Source: CAYJAZ01 sp964368455
GTDB taxonomy: Bacteria; Desulfobacterota; Desulfovibrionia; Desulfovibrionales; Desulfovibrionaceae
DNA length: 64,000 nucleotides
Assembly: GCA_964368455.1 (NCBI GenBank)
Contig: CAYJAZ010000008.1
Span: 1 to 64,000, forward strand
Direction of reading: 5' to 3'
In this document: piece by piece, positions 15,675-24,310 of the stretch
Layout: each line of letters opens with the position of its first letter
Numbering within the stretch: position 1 is the stretch's first letter
The notes under the pieces: generated by a model
The model's database searches: none
Told to the model about the DNA's origin: nothing
What the model saw: only the letters and a program-made list of their open reading frames with translations
Translations under genes and position numbers: made by a program

Positions 15675-17396
15675 ATGCAAGAATCTGAAATTTTGAAACT
15701 CGCAAATGTTCCTGAACATTCACTTTATTTTATGCAAGCAGTTTCAGGCGGCTCTTTTTTTCTACAAGACAATTATCTTTGCTTTTCAGCAAATAATTGG
15801 CTCACTATCATAGGCTATCCTCTCAAAGGCGAATATAACGACAATGATTTTCTTCAAGCCAAGGACAAAGCTGTAAAGGCTGTTCAAGCGATAAATTGTT
15901 ATACAGTAGCCCCTTTTTTGCCTAAAGTTTTAGAAAAACATATAGAAGAAAAAGACGATTTTTATATTCTGCCTCTTCCAGCAGAAATACCAAGAAAACT
16001 GAAAAATCCAATACAAAAAGCCAAAGAAAAGCTTAGAGTTGAACTTGGAACAACATTCACAGCCCAACATAAAAGACTTTTTACAGAATTTATGTCTCGC
16101 GTACCATTGAATGAAAAAGTGCGTACATTGTTTTCTTCAACGCAATATCTTTTTACGCAAAATATATCTGAACTTTATCTGTTAAATGCATGGGATGCAG
16201 AAAATAGACTTGTTGCTACGCTCTTGTTAGATTTTGCTGCTCACGATTTCACTTCATACATTCTAGGTGCACATTCAAAATCATTTTATTCACCTCATGC
16301 ACATGATTTACTCTTTGAACAGATGATTAAAATTTCAGAAGAGAAAAACAAGAAATATATTCATCTTGGACTCGGTGTCAACGAGGGAATAAAGAAATTC
16401 AAATTAAAATGGAATGCACAAAAAGCACAATCATTTGTCATGGCATCTTGGAAAGAAGATACAGCCCAAGATGGCCTTAAATACCATACTCAAACTATTT
16501 TAAATACCTTAACAGATAAGGAGCAAGCCCAAGAAATATTTGACTTTATAGGTAAGTCAAAACATGAAATGTTTGCTCAACTTCCAAAACAAAAAAATTA
16601 TGCGATGATTTGGGAAGTGAAAAAAAATAATAAGATTTCTTGGATTGGTGGTTCTGCACATTTCTTTTGTTATTCTTTTGAAAATTCCTTTAAAAGATTA
16701 TTTAATCAGGTAGATACAGTTTTATTTGAAGGTCCCTTAGACAGTGATACTTTAAAACTAGTCAGTGAAAACGGTAGAGATATAAATGAAGAACATCAAC
16801 CATTATTTCAATTTTTTACAAAAGAAGAAATTGAAAAATTGACTATAATGGTGAATGGAAAAGAAGGTTTTTTCTATAAATTACTGAATATGGAATCTAA
16901 AAATAAACTAGATATTGAATGGTATTTAAAAAATACAAGAGCTTGGACTGCCCTTTTTACACTGTGGACAACTTATTTAGAACGCAATGGCTGGCGTCAA
17001 TCAGTTGATATGGAAGGCTGGCATCTTGCTCATGATATGGGAAAAACTGTAGTTGCCATGGAAAGTTTAGAAGAACAACTTGCTTCTCTTAATTCAGTAC
17101 CGCCACAAAGAGTAGTAAAATACTTTCAAAATTGTGACAAATGGCCTTCAATGATAAAAGCAAATGTAAAATCCTATTTAGCAGGCGATTTGATGGGTGT
17201 AATGGGAACTAGTGCTGAATTTCCAACTCGCACAAAGACAATAATTTCCATGCGAGATGAAAGATTTAGACAAAGAATGCGTCCCTTTATGGAAGCTGGA
17301 GGAGCCGCTGTTTTTGTAGGTACAGCACATATGCTAAATCTTCAAAATATGCTTAAAGAAGATGGATTTGAAGTCCGTAAACTTTCTTATATTTAA
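15675..17396 (+). CDS. GNAT-like/TraB (GumN-Tiki) fusion protein
   Basis: 573 aa from ATG at 15675, chosen because GTGAG lies 10 nt upstream; the frame could extend to 15603 but has no ribosome-binding site there. Residues 1 to about 260 form a GNAT/FemAB-like domain, with the acyltransferase-type motif LGLGVNEGIKKFKLKWNA at about 231-248. Residues about 310-573 form a TraB/GumN domain: GGSAHFF at the start, VDTVLFEGPLD, then FVGTAHMLN near the C-terminus. TraB-type domains include Tiki metalloproteases and EreA-like hydrolases. A protein that pairs an aminoacyl/acyl-transferase fold with a TraB hydrolase is unusual. It leads a three-gene operon with a GNAT-like paralogue and a radical SAM protein; function unknown. 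Confidence 0.7.
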   Translation: MQESEILKLANVPEHSLYFMQAVSGGSFFLQDNYLCFSANNWLTIIGYPLKGEYNDNDFLQAKDKAVKAVQAINCYTVAPFLPKVLEKHIEEKDDFYILPLPAEIPRKLKNPIQKAKEKLRVELGTTFTAQHKRLFTEFMSRVPLNEKVRTLFSSTQYLFTQNISELYLLNAWDAENRLVATLLLDFAAHDFTSYILGAHSKSFYSPHAHDLLFEQMIKISEEKNKKYIHLGLGVNEGIKKFKLKWNAQKAQSFVMASWKEDTAQDGLKYHTQTILNTLTDKEQAQEIFDFIGKSKHEMFAQLPKQKNYAMIWEVKKNNKISWIGGSAHFFCYSFENSFKRLFNQVDTVLFEGPLDSDTLKLVSENGRDINEEHQPLFQFFTKEEIEKLTIMVNGKEGFFYKLLNMESKNKLDIEWYLKNTRAWTALFTLWTTYLERNGWRQSVDMEGWHLAHDMGKTVVAMESLEEQLASLNSVPPQRVVKYFQNCDKWPSMIKANVKSYLAGDLMGVMGTSAEFPTRTKTIISMRDERFRQRMRPFMEAGGAAVFVGTAHMLNLQNMLKEDGFEVRKLSYI

Positions 17397-17407
17397 TCGA
17401 GTCAAAT

Positions 17408-18265
17408 ATGAATAGTTCACAAGCAAAAATGATTATCAATTCACAAGCCTATGTTCCTGAACATCTCTTATCCTATGTTTATTCAGTTTCAAATGTAGAA
17501 AGTGAACTTATTAATGATTATGTTTTTCATAAAAATGGACGACAATTGATTTTTATAGGATATAATTTACAAGACCCTAATAATACAGCAAATTTAGACG
17601 AAAGTCTTAATCAAAAACTTCAACAAAATAATTTTGATGAAATAACAGTTCTTGCCCCAATAAGACCTTCTATTGCACCAGAACATGCTCTTTGCTCATC
17701 TCAAGATGCTTATTGGTTTGTTGATTTACCTTTGACAAAAATTAAAGATAAAGTAAAAAATATGCTTGTTCGTGCTGAAAACGAAATATATATTGATCAT
17801 AGCAGTGGAAAAAATTCATGGACTTCTGAACACCATGAAATAATGCTGAGCTATATTAGAAGAAAATCTATGGAAATAGGACTTTGTACTATAGTTCAAA
17901 AATTAGAAAATTATCTCATAAACACTGAAGAAGCTCTGCTAATATCAGCTTATTCAAAAACAAATAAAGAGCTTTTAGGCTTTACTTTAGCTGATTTTTC
18001 ATCTTTTACTACTGCTTTTTATATGTTTGCATTTAGGCAAGAAGAAAGAAGAAATCTTCCCTGCGGTATTGCCGATGCTTTATTATTTGATTTGTTCAAA
18101 GAAGCAGAAGCAAGAGCCTATACAAAATGTAATCTTGGACTTGGCATAAATGATGGAATAAGATTTTTCAAAAAAAAATGGAATGCTCAACCCTCTTTAC
18201 CCTTTATACAAACTAAATGGAAAGTAGAAGACAAGAAATCTTGGTTTTCTTTGTTTATAAATTAG
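17408..18265 (+). CDS. GNAT/FemAB-like protein, paralogue of the preceding N-terminal domain
   Basis: 285 aa. It is a stand-alone version of the first half of the upstream fusion: LGLGINDGIRFFKKKWNA (from about residue 243) matches LGLGVNEGIKKFKLKWNA, and both share a YVPEHLLSYVYSVS/VPEHSLYFMQAVS start. Local duplication is therefore likely. The gap to the upstream gene is 11 nt and to the downstream one 9 nt, so the three genes should be one transcript. The fold suggests transfer of an acyl or aminoacyl group, but neither donor nor acceptor can be read from sequence. Confidence 0.68.
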   Translation: MNSSQAKMIINSQAYVPEHLLSYVYSVSNVESELINDYVFHKNGRQLIFIGYNLQDPNNTANLDESLNQKLQQNNFDEITVLAPIRPSIAPEHALCSSQDAYWFVDLPLTKIKDKVKNMLVRAENEIYIDHSSGKNSWTSEHHEIMLSYIRRKSMEIGLCTIVQKLENYLINTEEALLISAYSKTNKELLGFTLADFSSFTTAFYMFAFRQEERRNLPCGIADALLFDLFKEAEARAYTKCNLGLGINDGIRFFKKKWNAQPSLPFIQTKWKVEDKKSWFSLFIN

Positions 18266-18274
18266 GATATATAT

Positions 18275-19339
18275 ATGAATACTCTTTTTCCAATTTCTTC
18301 TGATTATAAAGATGTTTTTAAACATCCGGCTTTTAAAGACGCTAGCTTATTAGAATTATTCAAAGAAGTTGTTTTTGGGCAAAAAAGAATTTTTGACTGT
18401 ATTCAAGTTGAAGTTACTTCATATTGCAGTGCAAAATGCACTTATTGCCCCCACACGACAATGGCAGATGAATGGAATTCACGCCACATGCAAGCACATA
18501 CATTTGCAAATCTATGGCCACTACTCAAACTTACTACAAGAGTACATTTACAAGGCTGGGGCGAACCTTTACTCAATCCGCATTTTTTTGAATTTGTTGC
18601 GCTTGCAAGAAAAGCTGGTTGCCAAGTTTCTACAACAAGTTGCGGCCTTTTGTTTAATGAGGAAAAGGCATTAAAAATAATTAAAAGTGGAATAGATATT
18701 CTTGCTTTTTCATTGGCTGGAACAGATCAAGAATCAAATAGTGTAAGAAAAAAAGCTGACTTTCAAGATGTTTATAATGCAATATTAAATTTACAAAAAA
18801 TAAGAAAAGAAAAAATGGCTGTACATTTAGAAATACATCTTGCCTATATTCTTCTTGCTGATAGACTTGATGCTGTGTATAAATTACCACAATTAATGAA
18901 AGAATTAGAAATTCATGAAACTATAATAAGCACTTTAGATTATTTGCCAGATGATAGTTTTGCAAGCCTAGCAATAACACCTCAAGATATTGATATTATA
19001 GAAAAATCAAAAGAAATGCTCTCAAAAATAAGTAAGGAAGCTAAAAGTCAAGAGCAAGAAATTTATTACGCACTTCCAAGCCAAATTCCAAGTGCTATTT
19101 GTAGAGAAAATATTCAAAAATCATTATACGTGGATGCAGATGGTCTTATTTCACCTTGTATTTATTTAAATGTTCCTGGTAAAAATTCTACACATATTTC
19201 TTTTGGAAATGTCAATGAAAATAACATATTAGATATATGGCAAAATGAAAATTTCAAAGCTTTTCGTCAAGCACATGAAGATGGCAAAACATTAGAACAA
19301 TGTAAAAATTGTGTTAAGAAATTTGAAGCCTTATATTAA
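18275..19339 (+). CDS. Radical SAM/SPASM-domain protein
   Basis: 354 aa. The radical SAM cluster motif CSAKCTYC (C51, C55, C58) is followed by the GWGEP strand that contacts SAM. The C-terminal third carries SPASM-type cysteines (SPCIYLN, and CKNC at about 343-346) for an auxiliary Fe-S cluster, and the FGNVNENNILDIWQNENF linker typical of these enzymes. SPASM enzymes modify peptides, proteins or small metabolites. No small precursor-peptide gene is visible upstream, between, or downstream of the operon. It lies 9 nt after the GNAT-like gene, so the natural guess is that it modifies the same substrate. Confidence 0.85.
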   Translation: MNTLFPISSDYKDVFKHPAFKDASLLELFKEVVFGQKRIFDCIQVEVTSYCSAKCTYCPHTTMADEWNSRHMQAHTFANLWPLLKLTTRVHLQGWGEPLLNPHFFEFVALARKAGCQVSTTSCGLLFNEEKALKIIKSGIDILAFSLAGTDQESNSVRKKADFQDVYNAILNLQKIRKEKMAVHLEIHLAYILLADRLDAVYKLPQLMKELEIHETIISTLDYLPDDSFASLAITPQDIDIIEKSKEMLSKISKEAKSQEQEIYYALPSQIPSAICRENIQKSLYVDADGLISPCIYLNVPGKNSTHISFGNVNENNILDIWQNENFKAFRQAHEDGKTLEQCKNCVKKFEALY

Positions 19340-19524
19340 TTTTTCGTAGAAATATTTCTTTTTTTAGTGAAATCTATTGTACTTTGTGAAAAAAAACTAT
19401 ATGATATAATCATAATTTAATTATTTAGTTTACTGTTTTATTCTCACTTTCTCGATTCCCTTTGCCTTTATTATTGAATTTTTGGTTCTATTGTTTGAAG
19501 CAATCTTTTTCATTGGGGCTTTTT

Positions 19525-21195
19525 ATGGCAGTAAATAAAAAACACGACTACTTGATTCATGATCTTAATTATAAAAATATTGTGAATTATATTGATTCTT
19601 TAGCAAAAGATGCTCTAGTTAAGGAATTAGAAGTCTTTCATAAAAATAATGAACATCAAATCATAATAGAAACGCTTGAAAAGCTACCTAAAGAGAAATT
19701 TGACGTGCTTTTGTCTTCTATGCTTGCACGTGCTTATAATAATGTACAAAAATATCAAAAAGCATTTGATATACTTAAATCCTTAGAAAATAAATGTAAG
19801 GATCTACCTTTATGGAATTATCGAATTGCTTATTCATGCTATTATTTGGATAGAGATGATTTAGCTTTATCCTATTTTAACAACTATTTAGAAAGCACAG
19901 AGGAACATGAAAGCGAAAAAGAAGAAATTAAAGAATATATTGATATTATAAATCAAAATATGAACTATCCTTTTTTTGCTGAACCATTTAAATTTAGAGT
20001 TGAAAAAGTATGGAATCATTTTCTTAACGAAGAAAAAACATTGTTAAACTTACTTTCTGCAATTAGTGATAAAGAAGAAAGTGAAATAGTTTTGTCAAAA
20101 TTCAAAGAAATACTCTCTCCTCTTTTTGTTGAACCTAGTTTTGGTCTTAATTTTAATAAGGGAAAATGGGAACTTACTTTAAGTTCTGATCTTGATGATT
20201 CAATTTTTCCTGCATATATCTATTTTAAAAGTAAAATGCCTTTAGCTTTAAATAAGTATTGGAAATTATTTATTGGTAGGCAAGAAAGTAAGAAAGAATA
20301 CAGCATTGATGTTGATGGATATTCTTTAAGTCCAAAAGATGTGCATGTTCTTGTGAGAAAACTTAAGAAAAATTCTTTTAAAATATACCTTTATCACAAA
20401 TGTTTAGAATATTCCACAGCAGAAGAATATAAGTCTTCTTATGAAATAGCCTATATTTTAACAGAACAAGTTTTAGGTGAAGTTCGCTATATTAAATTTA
20501 TTGAAGAAACTGATATAAGTAATACTGACTTTAATACCTATATCACACTTGATCAATTGCCAGATTTAATTAAATCTTCTATAACCTTAGACATTAGCAT
20601 TAAAGAATCCCCTTTTTCATACGAATTAATTAAAGATAAAAAAGTAATTTCAAAAAGTCTTAAAACTGAAGAAGACAAGGATATAGTGATTAATTTTTCA
20701 TCAGGGATGACAGATTTAGACTGGGAAAAACATTCTTTGCCAGAAAATTTATTTAAAAGCACTATAGACTATCAATTGCCAGAAAAATACACTGCAGTAC
20801 AGGGTAAGATTCAATCCTTTAGATCTTTTGGTAAAACAACAATACCGCGTATTATCAATTCTTTTATACAAGGCATAGGCGATGAAATTGCTCAAGAATA
20901 TCATTCTTGTGGTGCATTTATTGGTATGTTTATAATAAAGTTTAATTATTCAAGCATAGAAGACGATATACAGCATTTAGCAATTATAAATTCAAAATTA
21001 CACGAAAAATTGAATAATGATCATTTTGTCTACGGATCTGCCTTTGGTTTTGGCCATTCATTCATAGACTTTATAGCATGGGATTTAGAAGCTGTTATGA
21101 CGGCATTCACAGAAATCATTTCAGAAGATAATAATATTATCTTTGCAGGCGTGAAATCAATTAGAACTGTGTCTGATATGGTAAGGTTTAAATAA
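19525..21195 (+). CDS. TPR-containing protein of unknown function
   Basis: 556 aa from the ATG at 19525 (GGGGC about 8 nt upstream; upstream in-frame codons read as a hydrophobic extension and are unlikely). Residues about 40-140 form TPR-like helical pairs (LARAYNNVQKYQKAFDILKSL, IAYSCYYLDRDDLALSYFNNYL). The remainder is not recognised; it includes a beta-rich middle and a conserved-looking C-terminal stretch (YGSAFGFGHSFIDFIAWDLEAVM). It resembles proteins seen beside polymorphic-toxin immunity genes, but no toxin gene is near. No signal peptide. A strong bidirectional terminator follows it. Confidence 0.6.
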   Translation: MAVNKKHDYLIHDLNYKNIVNYIDSLAKDALVKELEVFHKNNEHQIIIETLEKLPKEKFDVLLSSMLARAYNNVQKYQKAFDILKSLENKCKDLPLWNYRIAYSCYYLDRDDLALSYFNNYLESTEEHESEKEEIKEYIDIINQNMNYPFFAEPFKFRVEKVWNHFLNEEKTLLNLLSAISDKEESEIVLSKFKEILSPLFVEPSFGLNFNKGKWELTLSSDLDDSIFPAYIYFKSKMPLALNKYWKLFIGRQESKKEYSIDVDGYSLSPKDVHVLVRKLKKNSFKIYLYHKCLEYSTAEEYKSSYEIAYILTEQVLGEVRYIKFIEETDISNTDFNTYITLDQLPDLIKSSITLDISIKESPFSYELIKDKKVISKSLKTEEDKDIVINFSSGMTDLDWEKHSLPENLFKSTIDYQLPEKYTAVQGKIQSFRSFGKTTIPRIINSFIQGIGDEIAQEYHSCGAFIGMFIIKFNYSSIEDDIQHLAIINSKLHEKLNNDHFVYGSAFGFGHSFIDFIAWDLEAVMTAFTEIISEDNNIIFAGVKSIRTVSDMVRFK

Positions 21196-21203
21196 AATTT
21201 TAC

Positions 21204-21237
21204 ACAAAAAAAAGAGCCCCTAAGGGCTCTTATTTTT
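21204..21237. terminator. Bidirectional terminator
   Basis: Stem AAGAGCCC (21212-21219) / GGGCTCTT (21224-21231), loop CTAA, with ATTTTT on the forward side and a run of A before it that gives T7-8 on the reverse strand. It serves the converging TPR and SIMPL genes. Confidence 0.85.
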
Positions 21238-21249
21238 ATGATATTTTTA

Positions 21250-22161
21250 TTAATCAACTAAATAGTATTCAACTTGGTTTTCGACACGAATTTTCTTAAT
21301 ATATTCTTCGTATCTATTCGGTGTTTGAATATTGAAATCGCCTTGTCTTGCTTTTTTTACTCTACCAAGTTCAGAATTTGAATCTATAGCAAAATTCTTT
21401 GCCAATTCAAAAGCTTTCTTACTTGCTTCTTTGAGCATTTCTTGTTTAATAGGATCTAATTTATTGAAATTATATTCTATTTGTCCATAATTATATTGAT
21501 TTGAAATATTGATATTCTTAGTTAAAAGTTCATTTATAGAATAAGAAAGTTCTCTCACTAAGTCTACTTTTTCAGAACGTATAACTATAGTGTTTGAAAT
21601 GATATAAATATCTTTATTTTCGTCTTCTTTCTTTTCTTCTTCTGAATCTTCTGTATTGTCAGCATTTTCTTTTTCATCTTCTTTATTTACAGAAGTATTT
21701 GCTGGTATAGTTTCTTTTTCTGGACTTTGTGTTAAAATTAAATCATCAGATAAAGAATTTGATTCAGATAAAAAAGAATTTTCAATTGAGAAACTATCAG
21801 CTTGCATTTGAAGCATACCTTTTCTCATTAGATTATTTTCTGTTTGGTATTGAACATTTGCTTGTAAAACAGTAATTTCATTTTCACTAATACCATTAGC
21901 GAGAAGGAATTCATTTATTATTTTAGCATCTTCTTGCATTTTTAATGCACTTTGTTTTAAATTATTACCTTTAACAACAAAAGAAATAGGCCAAAAAACA
22001 CTGTCGGCTTTAACAGTTCTTTCGCTAAAACCAGTCACAGCAATACTTCTATCTAATTCATGAGCATCGTAATAAGAGGATGAAACTTTAGAAGCAATTA
22101 CATACAGTCCAAAAAATAAAAATAAAGCTATAATGAATGTAGATTTTGTTTTGTCACACAT
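21250..22161 (-). CDS. SIMPL (DUF541) domain protein, membrane-anchored
   Basis: 303 aa from the ATG at 22161, chosen because GAGG lies 9 nt upstream. An N-terminal hydrophobic helix (FIIALFLFFGLYVIASKV) anchors it or serves as an uncleaved signal. The SIMPL domain begins with SIAVTGFSERTVKADSVFWPISF. A low-complexity Asp/Glu/Lys insert (about residues 140-190) splits the domain, and the second half resumes at YIISNTIVIRSEKVDLV. SIMPL proteins are periplasmic, of unclear role. The gap to the upstream rsfS is 35 nt, so they may be co-transcribed. Confidence 0.78.
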   Translation of the reverse strand: MCDKTKSTFIIALFLFFGLYVIASKVSSSYYDAHELDRSIAVTGFSERTVKADSVFWPISFVVKGNNLKQSALKMQEDAKIINEFLLANGISENEITVLQANVQYQTENNLMRKGMLQMQADSFSIENSFLSESNSLSDDLILTQSPEKETIPANTSVNKEDEKENADNTEDSEEEKKEDENKDIYIISNTIVIRSEKVDLVRELSYSINELLTKNINISNQYNYGQIEYNFNKLDPIKQEMLKEASKKAFELAKNFAIDSNSELGRVKKARQGDFNIQTPNRYEEYIKKIRVENQVEYYLVD

Positions 22162-22196
22162 AGTAAACCTCAAATAATTTTATAAAAATCAATTAA

Positions 22197-22562
22197 TTAG
22201 GCAACTTCTTTAGCTTCGTGCCATAAACCTTCTAAATCATAAAGGGATCTAGCTTCTTCTTGAAAAATATGCACAACAAAGTCATTCATATCAACTAAAA
22301 TCCATTGTGCTGATTCATAACCTTCTGTATGTAGAAATTCAAAATTTTCTTTCTTTGCAATTTCTGCAATTTTATCAGCTAAAGCCTTAGCATGTCTTAG
22401 GCTGCCAGCAGAAAGAATTATAACCATATCAGTCATTTGTGATTGTGCACTTATATCAAGTAATTTGATATCTTTACTTTTTTGTTCGATAAGAATATTT
22501 TTGATAAGTTTTGCTTTTTCTACTGTGGCAAGAGTTGAATATTTAAATGTTTTTTCTTTCAT
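22197..22562 (-). CDS. rsfS: Ribosomal silencing factor RsfS
   Basis: 121 aa, full length for the family. It has the Iojap/RsfS core: DKKAxDIxLLDIS-like strand (SKDIKLLDISAQSQMTDMVIILSAGS), then the HTEGYESAQWILVDMNDFVVHIF block that is diagnostic. RsfS binds L14 (uL14) of the large subunit and blocks subunit joining when nutrients are short. AAAGGA precedes the start, and a good sigma-70 promoter lies upstream. Confidence 0.93.
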   Translation of the reverse strand: MKEKTFKYSTLATVEKAKLIKNILIEQKSKDIKLLDISAQSQMTDMVIILSAGSLRHAKALADKIAEIAKKENFEFLHTEGYESAQWILVDMNDFVVHIFQEEARSLYDLEGLWHEAKEVA

Positions 22563-22597
22563 GGATGTCCTTTAAATTAGTGAAAATGAGTTATTAG

Positions 22598-22626
22598 AAT
22601 ATAGAACTTATACATTAAGAGGTCAA
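22598..22626 (-). promoter_or_regulatory. Sigma-70 promoter of rsfS
   Basis: TTGACC (-35, 22621-22626) and TATATT (-10, 22598-22603) with a 17-nt spacer, about 36 nt upstream of the rsfS start. Confidence 0.65.
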
Positions 22627-22654
22627 GTTTTAAATTTTACATAAATTTTAGCTA

Positions 22655-23377
22655 TTAATCGCGTGCACAATCTTCTTTAGAGCCTTTCAGTTTTTCTAAA
22701 GTGTGTGGAAGTGAAGGTAAAATAGTTTCTAAATTTTCTTTTACAGCTTTTGGACTGCCTTGTAAAGCTATCACAAAGCTTTGCTTCATTGTTCCAACAA
22801 AGGCTCTTGAAATCAAGGCATTTGGAGTTTTTGTAAAGGAGGCCATCATCATAGCCTGCTCAAAACCATGAAATCGTCTTGTGAGCAAAGGAATGAGAGC
22901 TTCTGGAGTTAAATCGCTTGGTGCTATTCCTGTTCCGCCTGTTGTAACTATAATATCATAGCCTTCTTCATAGGCTAGATGCAAGCTAAGAGCTTGTAAT
23001 CTTGAAGGATTGTCAGGAAGTAAATGTGTAGAAACATATGAAAGTTCAAGTGAATTTTCAAGCATTTGTTTTATGTAAATGCTACTAGTATCCTCTCTTT
23101 CATTTCTATAGCCTTTATCTGAAAGTGTTATAATTGCAAGACTATAACCTTTTTTTGAAAATGTAACATTATATTCGCCTTTTTCTACATCTTTAATGCA
23201 TTTAAAAAAAGGTAATGAAATATGATGATTCTCTACCATTTCAATTCTGTAGCCTATTAATTGAAAATGTTTTATTTCATTGAGTTCAAGATAAGAGCCT
23301 ATTTCTATTTGCTCTCTTATATCTAGAGTAAGATAGGAATTTTCTAAAATAGCTTCTTCAAAAGATAATTTTTGCAT
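22655..23377 (-). CDS. MogA/MoaB-family molybdopterin adenylyltransferase with N-terminal extension
   Basis: 240 aa. Residues about 75-235 are the MogA/MoaB fold, with ITLSDKGYRNEREDTS at the start and the nucleotide-binding TTGGTGIAPSDLTPEA in the centre. MogA adenylates molybdopterin before metal insertion. The N-terminal 75 residues, ahead of the fold (MQKLSFEEAILENSYLTLDI onward), are extra and not recognised. AAGGAT precedes the ATG. It lies just upstream of rsfS and downstream of folE2 on the same strand. Together with the FmdE-MoeA, AOR and MoaD genes it fits active Mo/W cofactor metabolism. Confidence 0.82.
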   Translation of the reverse strand: MQKLSFEEAILENSYLTLDIREQIEIGSYLELNEIKHFQLIGYRIEMVENHHISLPFFKCIKDVEKGEYNVTFSKKGYSLAIITLSDKGYRNEREDTSSIYIKQMLENSLELSYVSTHLLPDNPSRLQALSLHLAYEEGYDIIVTTGGTGIAPSDLTPEALIPLLTRRFHGFEQAMMMASFTKTPNALISRAFVGTMKQSFVIALQGSPKAVKENLETILPSLPHTLEKLKGSKEDCARD

Positions 23378-23410
23378 ATTTCATCCTTACAACAATGAAT
23401 TAAAATAAAA

Positions 23411-24217
23411 TTATGAGATAACAACGGCAAAAGCATTATGCGGATGAATAGATTCATGGCTTTCTGCTTCAATGGTGTATTTAATGATATCTGGTAATTG
23501 GTTGAGTTTTTGAGCAAGATTTCTCACAACATCTTCAACAAAGGTAGGATTTTCAAAAGCCTGTTCTGTCACCGCTTTTTCATCAGATCTTTTAATTAAT
23601 GTATAGATAGGAGCAGAACCACTTTCATTTGCTAATGTGATGAAATCTTCAATCCAATTAAATTTTCTCATCTCTACATTGAGTTTTATATAAGTTCTTT
23701 GTCCGTGTGCACCATAAGCACTTATAGCTTTTGAACAAGGACACACTGTTGTTACTGGAACTTCAATTTCAAGCTGAAATTTAGTCTGTCCATCGGCATT
23801 ATGTTCGCCTATGAAGGCACATTTATAAGAAACAGGGGCACTTGCTTTTGAAACAGGAGCTTGTCTAGAGCAAAAATAAGGAAAAGAAAGTTTTATATAA
23901 GAAGAATATGCTTGTAGTTTTACTCGAACATTTTCTAAAAATACTTTCATATTAGTATAGCTTAAACCATCAGGATTCTGTTCTCTAAAATCTTCTAAAG
24001 CCTCTAAAAAGCGGCTCATATGTGTGCCTTTAAATTCAGCAGGAAGATCAACAGCCATATCAACTTCAGCTATTGTATGTTGCTTACCAAGTTCTTTATC
24101 CTTTATTATCAGAGGAATTTGAACTTTTTTAACCCCCACTCTATGTATAGGAATAGGAATTTCAGCCTTATTATTTTGTACATCTAAAAGTGTTACTTTA
24201 GTCATATTTTTACTCAA
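23411..24217 (-). CDS. folE2: GTP cyclohydrolase FolE2 (type IB)
   Basis: 268 aa, full length. It has the FolE2/MptA signatures VPVTTVCPCSKAISAYGAHGQRT (metal Cys and His) and IHPHNAFAV near the C-terminus. The enzyme opens GTP to 7,8-dihydroneopterin triphosphate, the first step of folate synthesis, and unlike zinc-dependent FolE it can use other divalent metals. The mogA-like gene begins 33 nt downstream, and grpE is upstream. The ribosome-binding site is weak (GAG). Confidence 0.92.
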   Translation of the reverse strand: MSKNMTKVTLLDVQNNKAEIPIPIHRVGVKKVQIPLIIKDKELGKQHTIAEVDMAVDLPAEFKGTHMSRFLEALEDFREQNPDGLSYTNMKVFLENVRVKLQAYSSYIKLSFPYFCSRQAPVSKASAPVSYKCAFIGEHNADGQTKFQLEIEVPVTTVCPCSKAISAYGAHGQRTYIKLNVEMRKFNWIEDFITLANESGSAPIYTLIKRSDEKAVTEQAFENPTFVEDVVRNLAQKLNQLPDIIKYTIEAESHESIHPHNAFAVVIS

Positions 24218-24236
24218 TTTTATATCTTTTATTAAA

Positions 24237-24274
24237 ATATATCCTCTTTATCAAAAATAATAAAGAGGATATTT
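24237..24274 (-). terminator. Terminator between grpE and folE2
   Basis: Perfect 13-bp stem ATATCCTCTTTAT (24239-24251) / ATAAAGAGGATAT (24260-24272), loop of 8 nt. On the reverse strand it is followed by ATTTTAAT. It should end the grpE transcript. Confidence 0.6.
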
Positions 24275-24310
24275 TAGTCTATAAAAACAAGATGTTGTGT
24301 TGTAAAATTA

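Noticed and set aside
15445..19524. A RiPP-type precursor peptide near the radical SAM gene
   Set aside because: I searched the gaps before, between and after the three genes; no short frame with a leader-like sequence and ribosome-binding site stands out.
21560..21720. A frameshift in the SIMPL gene at the Asp/Glu/Lys-rich stretch
   Set aside because: The frame stays open and the domain resumes after the insert; it is a low-complexity insert.
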